DNA from: Anticarsia gemmatalis
Lineage: Eukaryota > Arthropoda > Insecta > Lepidoptera > Erebidae
DNA length: 64,000 nt
NCBI RefSeq assembly: GCF_050436995.1
Contig: NC_134765.1
Coordinates: forward strand, 8,211,501-8,275,500
Reading direction: 5' to 3'
Part shown: in pieces, positions 27,501 through 39,500 of the stretch
How positions within the stretch are numbered: the first letter of the stretch is position 1
How the letters are laid out: every line of letters begins with the position of its first letter
Made by a program: the position numbers and the translations under genes
The notes under the pieces: model-generated
Database searches by the model: none
The model's input: only the letters and a program-made list of their open reading frames with translations
Told to the model about the DNA's origin: nothing

Positions 27501-30500
27501 CCCCCGTAGAAAGCTCAGCAAACGTATTTTGGCTTGTCTCGGGTAAATTATTACAAACAGAGTATAACTGTGTAAATAACACCGTAATAATATGTTATTG
27601 TCCATGGAGGTCAGTGACCTTTAGTGACGTTATCATATTTTCCGAGTTGAAGAAATCTTTGATGTAGTTTTTGAACTATATTTTTTTAAGGATTTCCTAG
27701 CAGGGATCACTGTTTTGTTCTTAGTTCACCCACAAAGTGACAACTATAAACGAACCAGCTACAAATGATGATGGAGCCTTATATCGGTATATAAATAGTG
27801 GTAGTCGTAGTGGCTAATTGTAATAAATACTTAACAGCAAAATCAAGGACATTAATTATTTTTTATCTAAACATTAAAGTATAGGTGATTTATTGTAGAA
27901 AAAAATGTTAAAATAAAATGTTTCCAAATGAAATAGCCGTACTGTCGAACGAATCTATTGTCTACCAAAACGCATTGTACAAGGGTCCGGTAAAATATAT
28001 TAGGAGGGGTTGTCTGAAAAATGTCGCACTTAAGTGTGACAGACAAACATAGAAAATGTACTGAAAGGTTCACGCGAACTACAGATTAATCTCTGTAGCG
28101 TGATTTTTTATAATCCGTACTGTCGAGTATTGAAAGTTTGACATTTTAAAATGTACTGCTAAAACATTTCCTATGATATGATTTTATCAATTACTAGCTG
28201 ACCCACGCAACTTCGCTTGCGTCACATAAAAGAATTGGTCAAAATTTACCCCGTTTTTGTAACATTTTTTACTAGTATTCTGCTCCTTTTGGTCGTAGCG
28301 TGATGATATATAGCCTAGCCTTCTTCGATAAATGGGCTATCAAACAGTGAACAAGAATTTTTCAAATCGGACCAATAGTTCCTGAGATTCGCGCGTTCAA
28401 ACAAACAAACAAACAATCAAACAAACAAACTCTTCAGCTTTATAATATTAGTATAGATTAAGTATTTATTAACTTTTTATCTGTATATTTGTTACGAATT
28501 TATATGCTAGATAGTCGAGTAAGAAACGTATTTTTTCTTACATCATATTTTTAAATTATTTAGCTACAATCGCAAACGTGGTCTACAAATACCCATAATA
28601 ATAAAATAGCATTCTCGGGCATAGAAAAATTCGCATAAACATTACTCATTAAGACTCTATAAATCTTAACAACGCATTACAAAGAGATATTTCCACAATA
28701 ATCTCTTTAGAAATGGTTGGAATCTTTATTTCTAGTAGGCACGCGATCTCTCATCTATTTTGTAAACCTCACAATACCACAGCATTCTCTGTAAGGCTTG
28801 CTACACATATATTTGGGTCGGCATAAATCGGACAAGCCGGACGGACGGATCGGAAAATCTAATACATGTAGATGAATGTTATTAGTTTCTGTTCTTTAAC
28901 TTCTGATTTTGTATGCTGAGCACGCCTTTAATAGGTATCAAATAAGAACTACATAGTGAATATCATATTCTATCTTACAAAGCTGTATATGTATACTGTT
29001 GGTGTGTCTATAAATCTATATATATAAAAGAAAGTCGTGTTAGTTACACCACTTATAACTCGAGAACGGCAGAACAGATTTGGCTGAAAATTAGTAAGGA
29101 GGTAGCTTAGAGCCAGGAGATGGACATAGGGTACTTTTTATCCTACAAATAATAAATAAAAATAATAAAAAAATAATATCAAATTTGTATAATTTTTCCC
29201 ATACAAACGTTTTATAAATAAAATGGAGAGTCAATTTGTAATTTATTACTGCTGCATAAAGTTCAAATTCGCGTGCGTGTTGGAAAATATAATATCGCGT
29301 TCTGAAACTCAACAAAAGTGAAAGCGAACGCAACAAAATTGCATAGTCTCAAAATACATAGTACATAAATAGTGGTCGGCTTTGAGAAACTCAGTTTTAG
29401 CTAACTTCAGTTGTTAATCTGTCCGATTATTTTTTAATTAGACTATAATAATAGAAATCGAAAGATAAATCTTAAGTTTTGTCATAAATTAAATTATAAA
29501 TTTCTGAACGCAATCATAATATTTGACATTAGATTTGACAACCAACTAATATGTCAATCCATCCTGTCGCATTTCAGAGCACGGAAAAAAGTATTATTAC
29601 GATATTATATCTATCTCTGTGGCTACGTGCGCGAGAACTTAAAATTGAAGTCGATAAAGTACATATGTAAATATGTTAGTAAAGGTAGTGATATGGCTGT
29701 CTTCGGTGTAACCAATGCAAATGATGAAATATCACAGTACCAGATGGGTCGCTATGTAAATAGCAATGAAGCAATTTGGCGTATCTTTTCATTTGCGATC
29801 CATGAAAGACACACAACAGTAGTCCATTTGGCAGTCCATTTAGAAAATGGTCAACGAGTTTATTTTAATGAATCTAACGCGGCAGACAGAGCGGCACATC
29901 CACCGTCGACAACATTAACAAGTTTCTTCACAGTCTGTCCAACTGATGATTTTGCTCGCACTTTGCTGTATGTTGACATGCCACGCTATTACACATGGAA
30001 CGCATCATCAAAATCGTTTCAGCGTCAAAAACAAGGAACACCAGTTGAAGGACATCCAAATGTATTTGCTTCAGATGCTCTGGGTCGCATCTACACAGAA
30101 CATCCAAATAACGATGAATGTTATTATTTGCGGTTGTTGTGGGTGAATGTTCGTGGTCCGACATCGTTTAAACAACTGAGAACAGTTGATGGACAGCTGT
30201 GTGCGACTTACCGTGAGGCATGTCAACTATTACATTTACTTGAGAACGATTCGCACTAGGATGATACGCTCAAGGATTCCGTAATATCTTCGTCGCCGCA
30301 TCAAATTCGTACATTGTTTGCGATTATCATATCGACATGTTTCCCCTCGAATCCAAAAGATTTGTGGGTTAAGTATAGAGATAACATGTCTGAGGATGTT
30401 TTGCATCGTGTGCGCCGTCAAATTTTGAATCCTACAATACAAATGAATGAAGAAATTTACAATGACACATTGATCATGATAGAAGATATGTGTTTATTGA

Positions 30501-33500
30501 TGGCAAATAAAGTATTGTCGTGTTTGGGAGTGACAGCACCCAATCGTCATATGCACGATGCATTAAACCACGAGTTGCAAAGAGAACATCAGTACGACAT
30601 TGAAGCATTGGCCGAAACAGTTCGTACAAATGTTCCACAATTAAATCAACAACAAAGAATTGCGTCCGACACTTTGATAGAAGCTGTGAGCAGTGGATCT
30701 GGTGGAATTTATTTTCTTGATGCTCCCGGAGGAACCGGAAAAACGGTTTTAATTTCATTGCTTTTGGCGAGGATCAGATCGCGAAATGATGTTGCTCTAA
30801 CGGTGGCTTCGACTGGAATAGCTGCAACTCTGCTAGAAGGCGGGCGAACTGCACATTCTGCCTTGAAATTACCACTAAACATGCAAATAACCGAAACACC
30901 AATTTGCAATATCGCCAAAAATAGCGCAATGGCCAAGATCCTACAGGTATGCAAATTGATTGTTTGGGATGAATGCACAATGGCCCATAAGAGGTCACTA
31001 GAGGCACTGGACAGAACGTTGAAAGATCTTCGCGACAACCAAAATATTTTCGGTGGGGCCATGATTCTGTTGTCAGGTGATTTTCGTCAGACTCTTCCAG
31101 TTATTCCCCGATCAACTGTTGTTGATGAACTAAATGTATGCCTAAAATCATCAAATTTGCGGCAGTACTTAAAGACACTCCACTTAACAACTAACATGCG
31201 AGTATTTTTGCAACAAGATGAAACTGCAAATGTGTTTGCGAAGCAGTTGTCAGACATTGGAAATAATAAAGTTGCGGTGGACACCTCGACCGGATTCATC
31301 AAATTACCTACAGATTTGTGTCACATCACAGACTCAAAAGTGGAGCTTATTCAGCGAGTTTTAGCTAGATATAGCGCAAAAGTTCAATAACCATAATTGG
31401 CTGGGTGAAAAATATGTTGAGGATCTTAATGCGACCATTCAAAATTTTCTTCCGGGACAGTTGGTTTCCTTCAAATCAGTCGACACCGTAATGAACCAGG
31501 ATGACGTAATCAACTATCCCACTGAGTTCTTAAATTCACTGGAATTGCCTGGATTACCACCTCACAATTTGCAGTTAAAAGTAGGATCAGTTGTCATCAT
31601 GCTGCGTAACATTAATCAACCTCGACTATGCAATAGAACAAGACTGGCTGTGAAAAGACTGATGAATAACGTCATTGAGGCGACAATCATAAAAGGAAAA
31701 TACAAAGGAGAGGATGTCTTGATCCCGCGGATACCGATGATTCCAACGGACTTACCATTCGATTTAAACGCTTACAATTTCCAGTACGTCTGGCCTTTAC
31801 GATGACCATAAATAAATCGCAAGGACAGTCATTAGAAGTTTGTGGAATCAACTTGGAGTTTCCCTGTTTCGCGCATGGATACGTCATACGTCGCGTGTTC
31901 GCGCGTCGGAAAACCGTCTTCTTTGTTTATTTACACACCACATAATAAAACAAAAAATATAGTTTATGAGAAAGCTTTAAATTAATAAACAGACTGTATT
32001 TTAACAGTGTGTGTCTGTGAATATCAAATTTAAACCTTATAAATAGCCAGTATTTCAGGAAAACTCTGTTTTCTAAGTAAGCAACATGATGTATCGAAAA
32101 TAATAATACAACTTCATGCTTTATTCGATAAATGCATTTTAATTAAATACAGATTCGATTTGTTTGTTTTAAAATCATTTTATACAAAAGATTTATTTAT
32201 TTATTTATTAAGATCGATGAGGCAGTACGAAGTCTGCCGGGTCAGCTAGTAAATAAATAAATAAATGTTCGGGAAAAATGCCGTTCGACATCGCCACGCC
32301 ATTAAAGCCGAATTGTGACAGTTGGACCCAAAAGAACTACCCGATTGGCACAAGACGAACAAGTACAGTAACCCCCGGTTTCTAAGGAACATTTAGCGGT
32401 AGTTTATCAATCCAATAACGTTTCAGCTCATATAAAAATTACAGGTTGAATAGATAAACTACCGCTAAATGAACCTTAGAAAACGGGGATAATTGCTTCA
32501 ATTCGGTTTTGTTATTCGACAAATACTGCCGAACCGATCGTGCCGGCTAAAATGTTTGCACCAAGCCTTAGTGCCAACACATTTGAAAACCCGGTTGAAT
32601 AAAGGTTTCATTGTTTTTAGAGTTCAATGACCTGTGAAAACAATAGATTAATTACGGCTGAGGTTTAATGGGTACGGAATAATGTAACCTGAGTGCGGCC
32701 CCTACTTTTTGTAAAGAAAATATGTTTTTCACACTGGTATCATATTTTGTAGTAGGAACAATGTTCCGTCTCTTTCACTCATATACAGTTTCCAAATGGT
32801 ATAAAAGTGATAAAACGGATACATTATCCAGGGCGGCGATCACGTATCTGAATCACAATTTTTTGAAAGCCAATATGCTGTACATTGTTTTATACCTTAG
32901 ATTGTAATGATTGACACGATACTTCAAAGCAACAATGTACTGAATAGTGGCCATCGATTAGTCGTACACTAGTTGTCAACTGAGATACGTTATACGTATA
33001 CAGATAGAAATAGATACGTCTCAAAATTCAGTAAATAAAAACGTTATTTTAGCGAACTATGCAAAGAAATGCCTTAAGCTACAATATTTATGTCTTGCAC
33101 ATAGGCTTAGTGGATTTTGAAGTAGATTACTCCCACGAGACATAACATAAGCCTTTACTTTGAGATAAGATAACAGGCTTCATCTACTTGCCGTAAAATC
33201 CCCTGCAACTTTTTATCTTGCGGAGTTAAAATCCTTTGTTTTTTGACATTACAAGTAGACAATGTTAAATAATAAGCCTGTGAGAGACAAAGAACATATA
33301 TGTTTTTTTTATCGTAGGTTCAATCGTTAAAAAAGGTGTTTGTAAGTACACACAAAACAGATTCAAGCAATCCTCTTGCGTGAAGAATTAATGCCTGTTA
33401 TCTATTCCCGTGAAAACTAAGTAAAAAAGGAATATTTTTCCTTATAATCCTATTTACGATGACAAACTTTAAAAACGAAAGTTTCTTCGCATTTTCTCTT

Positions 33501-36500
33501 CAAAAAATCCAATAACGCTTTGCTTCGCTGTACCACTAAGGTAGTAAATGAAATTTATCAGGAAAAAGCTTTCTTTTAGTAGCTGTTCCACTTTGAGAGG
33601 GGGAAGCGCCTTAAGCGGGGAAAAAATACACTAAGAGTATGAAACAGCAGCCTCAATAAACTAGATGGGAGTCCTTTAATCAGATTCTCCTTATTTGTTC
33701 CACTAAGACGTTCCCGATAAGTCGATCGGCTTTTGTTTATTTATGTTCTGTTGACAATCAACCGCTTTATTGGTTTAAAGAGGCTTAGTTTGATTGGTAA
33801 AGGTTTATCTTTGGGGACAATATTTTTGATAACGTTGTATTAAACGTCCGTTGATTTTGTGTATCTGAATGGAAAGAGGGAAGGGAAGGGAAACCCTTGC
33901 CCAGCAGTGGGACAGTTACGGATAAAATAAACCTTGAATGAATTCTCTGTGGTCTTCTTTATTCCCGGTGCCGCTAAAGTGCTGGTGTCGTTTCTAATTT
34001 ACATTGGAATATTGTAGGTATAATAGTAGCCCGACGTTATAGCAACAAAATGTTGGTAAGAAGGTAAAACAACATGACGACTAGTGAGACGCAAATAATT
34101 TTTAGCATTAGCTAGAATTGTCGAGCGCATTATCACAAAAATGAAAATGTACAATTTTTACGAGTTTCCATAACAATTGATTCAATTTACCCCTTATTTC
34201 TATGTTTCTCAAGAATACTAGCGGCAAAATTATAAGTACACTGGCAAAATAATAAATAAATCAAACGAAAGATCAAATCAAAACGTTATTAGTCATAACC
34301 ATTTTCGAAAAAAATCTTCAAAGAGATTTAAGAGATCGGATAAATCCGGCTTAGCATTATTGCTTTAAATACTTGTATATTCACAAATACAGTTGAAATG
34401 GGAGCAATAAATATTTTCCTTAAAGCCTACTTTTATTTCGTTCGGTTTAAGTACGCGACGACATGCTTCGTAAGCTTGTATAAATCTCTGGGGGATATTT
34501 TATAAGGATAAGTACATTAGGTGTAAATAAAATGTTTTTGGAATCAAATTTATAGAAAGAAGAAAACCATGTCTTTAAACAAAAAATATTGAATGCAGGT
34601 AGGTACAACGCCTGTCAGGGCTACAAAAAATATGTTGAGAAAAAAAACTTCAAGATAGTTGAAGATTAAGTATGTGCTAATTGTATTTTCAAAAATCGTC
34701 TCTTCAGCATATTTAGGGAATGAAAGATAGTTCGATGGCGTACTCTACAGCTACACAACAAAAGCCTGATATCTTTTGTACGTACTATCGACTAACGAGC
34801 GTTTGACGTTTCAAATGATACGAAAAATATACATAGTACGCTAGGGACGCTGATCAATTTTTCGTACAAAATTTGTCAATAACAATAAACAGCCCAGTAG
34901 GCAATAGCACAAAAATATAACCTCACTTTTAAATTTAATTAAAGCAACTACACGTAAGTTAAAGGTTTTCCAGGGTATTGACCTTTATATTCCATGGACG
35001 TTATCATTAAAAAATGCTTTTGAAATAAAACTTCGCCGTCAACTGGAAATGTGCAACAGGGGACAAGTCACTACAAGTCGACAATAAACTATACGCGTTC
35101 GCTTGGAAAATACGATTCCTATACTTGGGCCATTTCAAACGTGCGAACTAACCCCCGGTTTTTGAGCTACATTTAGCGGTAGTTTATCTATACAATAGCG
35201 TTTAAACTCATATATAAAAAAACACTATTGAATAGATAAACTACCGCTAAATGTAGCTGAAAAACCGGTAGTCTCTCGCTCACACCACTTACACATTCCT
35301 ATGGTTTGTTTGATTATGACGTAGTTCGGACGTTTGTAATAGCCTGAGTTTAGCACAAATGAACGTGAACCCTTTTACAACTAACCTTTGAAGTACTGAA
35401 ATATTTCGTTCTAGTGAAAATTAATTATGTGATGTACAAAAGTACAGGCAAAAGTGAACATAATCGTAAATAAATATATACTTATCTGTATAAATACATT
35501 ACGATTCTGTTCTTTGCTTTTGTTTGGCTTTCTTTTATGTCAAATCAAAAATATCCAGTAGAGAGAGTTTAAAATTTAAAATGTACCGCAACAATAATCA
35601 CAACGATGTCCGCTAGAGACATGGATATTATAATTTTCATAAAAAATTATTCGATAGCTATCCGGTTAAATTATTCGATAGCTAGCCGGTTATCATTATT
35701 TCTGATAACTAAAAATTATCTCAAGCTTCATTCGCCTCAATTTAATTTAATTAAAAATACTTTGTACGAGAAAAATCTTCATTATAACGTACATTGCTCG
35801 AGGCATTAAATATTATAATGCATTTTTCACGGCATTTTTATTTCCTTACCACATTGTCTTTAATTATTAATGACCTTTTCCATACATAGTTGAACACGCA
35901 AACGTTAAAACACACGTACCTCATACTTATTATCAATTAAAATGATCTTATGAGATTAGTCTTGTTTGTTTTGTAGGGGAACGTTTGTGAAATTAGGCCA
36001 GAACGAACTATGAAAATATTTTTATGTTCTGCAAAATATAAAGGAATTCTTATTTAACTTACGGTAGGTAATATTATTGTTAACATAAGTTATAAATAAT
36101 TTCCTTTTATGGCGACTTCTCTCGGCAGCAAATAAATACTCGGAAACGTTTACACGCCGGCAAACTAGGGTTATCTATACTAATCTATACTAATATTATA
36201 AAGCTTAAGAGTTTGTTTGTTTGAACGCGCTAATCTCAGAACCTACTGATCCAATTTGAAAAATTATTTCAGTGTTAGTTAGCCCATCTATTGAGGAAGG
36301 CTATAGGCTATATGCAGAGTACCAGTAAAAAATGTTACAAAAACGGGGAAAATCTTCACTCATTCTCTCTTATGTGACGCAAGCGAAGTTGCGCGGGTCA
36401 GCTAGTATAGAATAAACAGTACACAGCACACACTAGCATACATTAAGACACTTACATAACTACCCAAGAGGCTTATTTCCAACGTTTTTACCCACATTTG

Positions 36501-39500
36501 ACCCTCGGGCAGAGAAACCACAATACAACCGGTGGCCTTACTCCCGACACTCGTATTCAAACTGATCATCGAGTCTGATTCGAGCTCGTTTCTAAGCTAT
36601 ATCTTTAAATGAAAAAAGCGCGTAATTAACGTGCTTACAATGAGACTGATGTGAAATTGCTCTTTATAATTCTAAATAAGAACTTGATCACATGGGCTGA
36701 TTGAAAATAAAAGATAAACTAAATGGAACAATATTAATTAATAAATGAAAAGATACATATATATTACTAGCTGACCCGCGCAACTTCGCTTGCGTTACAT
36801 AAGCGTTAAAAATTTTCCGCGTTTTTTTAACATTTTTCACTGGTACTCTGCTCCTATTGGTAGTAGCGTGATGATATATAGCCTATAACCTTCCTCGATA
36901 AATGGACTATCTAACACTGAAAAATTTTTTTAAATCGGACCAGTAGTTACTGAGATTAGCGCGTTCAAACAAACAAACAAACAAACTCTTCAGCTTTATA
37001 ATATTAGTATAGATTGGACAACACACACAACCAATTTACTTATGAACACATACTTTTAAAGATAGATGAACATTATTTATTACATTATAATTAATTACTC
37101 TAAACCATCGTTTGAGCTTTCTTTGGTTTGGAATTTAAAAGTACATTTAATTAATTTTGCCATTACTTCGAATGTAACTCGATCGAATCCAAATTCGAGT
37201 GTCAATAGTAAGCCAGCAAGAGTTGACATTAGTTAAATTTCTTTGTATCTCGACACTTAAACTAAAACACAAAGGACCCGCTGACTTAGCAGAAAAGGGT
37301 TTAAAGGGCTTACTTGGTCACCTAAAGGTATGTTTATTTACATTTAAGTGTCCCTTAGAATCTCCGGAAATAAAGCTGATCTTTAGTGGTTTGTTACTTT
37401 TTACTGAGGGTTAGATGGTTCTTAAGGGTTAGTATAGATGGCTGTTGTAATTGTAATGATGCGGGTTGTAGTAGTAATTTTAGAATAATGGTACGGGTAA
37501 GTGATAAGGATTGGTACAAGTATTGTCTTAAAACTAATAAAATGTTGCCTTGACTCATCTCAATCTATATATTCTTTTTCTCTTGTCTCTTCTTTCTCTT
37601 CTCTCTCTTTTTTTCTCTCTCTTCTCTCTTGGTCATGCCATTACGCGTGAACGGCTAGGCTGATTTCACTTATTCCTTTTTTTATAATATTCCTTAAAGT
37701 ACGAGGATGGTTCTAGTTCTAATGGAGAGAAAAATAAAAAACCAACCGTAAGATGGTACGAAGTACGCCGGGTGAGCTAATTATAGTATAACATAGAAAA
37801 TAGCTAGCTACCTAGTAAGTGGTAGATTAAGCAAAAAAGTTTCTACTTATATGCATGTTAGTTACATTTTCATGTCCAATACTACTTAGCTGAGTAGAGC
37901 GATAGATTAACTGGAAAAGGGTAATCTATTTCCTACCGTAAAAACAATAGGATAGAGACAAGAATAACTAAAAGAACTTTGTCCATTATGTTCTATTACT
38001 ATAAACTAATTTTTGGTACCCAAAACAGCTGTTTTGAACCAAAAATATGTCTGCTTATGATACGCGGGCACTGGTTTCAAAGCTTCTATTAAAATAAGTT
38101 CAAAGCAAAAAAATGTTTAATCAAACTCGTGTTACAAGCCCAGACAGAAGTAATACTCGTAGCATCTCGTATTTCATCTTAACTAGATGCCCCGAACATT
38201 CCTTACATTGTTGGTCAATACAACACTGTCCAGTTATTTAACAGTAGTTCAAGTGAGAACATTTTGTCACTCCTTGATTGTAGAAGTTTCAGCCTAGCCT
38301 TTTTTCCAAGTATGTTAGAACTTCTAGTCTCACCGGATGCAGCTGGATACCAGTATTTTACATTGATCGACTACTCATCAGACCTTCGCAATACAGTTAC
38401 CTGGGTTGTAACACGATACCCTTCGGTAAGACTGATTGTCAGACTTTCAAGCTTCTGGCTACTGTTGACGACTGTCAAAGATTATTCTTTTATTTATATT
38501 TCATTCTTAGAAAATGATAGCCAGGACTCACAATTTAACGTGCCTTCCGAAACACGGAGGAACTCGATATGTATATAGTCACCCATTTACAGAACAACCT
38601 GGGCAAGCGTAGCTTAACCTCTGCTATTGTTAACTAAGCCTAGAGCTCCTCCATTGATTGTTTTACTGATAGAATACGGGAATTAACTAATAAAATAGTT
38701 AGTGTTTTTGCATTATGTTTATACGTATAGTCGTATATATTTATATTATATTTCTATGATTAATTTTTATTCATACCTATAAATTGATAACAGTAGGATC
38801 TAAACGAGGTAAACTTTTGAATGAGGACTTGGACTACTGAATATTATTTTACATACAAAACGCACATGCTCATATTAAATTGTTGCGTGATGGTATGAAT
38901 GCGCATGACTGAGAGTGAGTAAGTCTTGGGTTCGTACCCGAGACATTTACGTTTATGATGTAGTTTGCTAAAAGACTCACATACAGTAATACTTGAGTAT
39001 ACTAAAGATAATGAAAGGTCCGTCCGCAAACCATGACGTATGGAGATCGATTACCAAGTTTAATGTTAAAAATATGTGTATTGTTAGATACTGCTACTTA
39101 GTACTAGTACACTATATTATAATATTTTATTTAAAATAAAAATAAATAAATAAATCGCCTATTTACATGAACAACGTGACATCTCAAAAAAAACTATTTT
39201 TACTCGATATCTCCAAAACTGGGTTATTTTTGCTTATTTTCAGAAGGCACGTTAGTTACCGCAACAATTTAATTGTTATTCTACATAAAAATTATAAAAA
39301 TTATATTTTTTTTAGAATTTATCAACACTTAAATTTTTTAAATGGCTCTATTGTAAAGTTGTAGTTTAAAAAATATCACGTTGTTCTTGTAAAGAAGCGA
39401 AATATCATTGGACAACTCACACACGGTCATTTGATTCCAAACTAAGCAGAGCTTGTACTATGGTAACCAAATAACTGATAAACATACTTATTACTACTAT

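Larger units (their letters stand above)
29015..32249 (+). mobile_element. Decayed autonomous Helitron (TC...CTAG), 3.2 kb
   Basis: The 5' end reads TCTATATATATAAAAGAAAG and the 3' end has a hairpin (GGCAG, eight-base loop, CTGCC) followed by CGGGTCAGCTAG. The insertion lies between A and T, as Helitrons require, with no target duplication. It carries the remains of a Rep/helicase protein in the same orientation. At 3.2 kb it is about half the usual length, and the zinc-finger and most of the Rep region upstream of 29627 are missing. It lies downstream of the gustatory receptor gene inside the large cyclase interval. Confidence 0.9.

Noticed and set aside
34970..35140. Candidate juxtamembrane exon with LKWPKYRN on the minus strand
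   Set aside because: No splice sites with the needed phases and no Cys-Gly-Phe motif.
38264..38578. 104-codon plus-strand protein
   Set aside because: It lies wholly in dispersed repeats E and D; the frame is not shared by the other copies.
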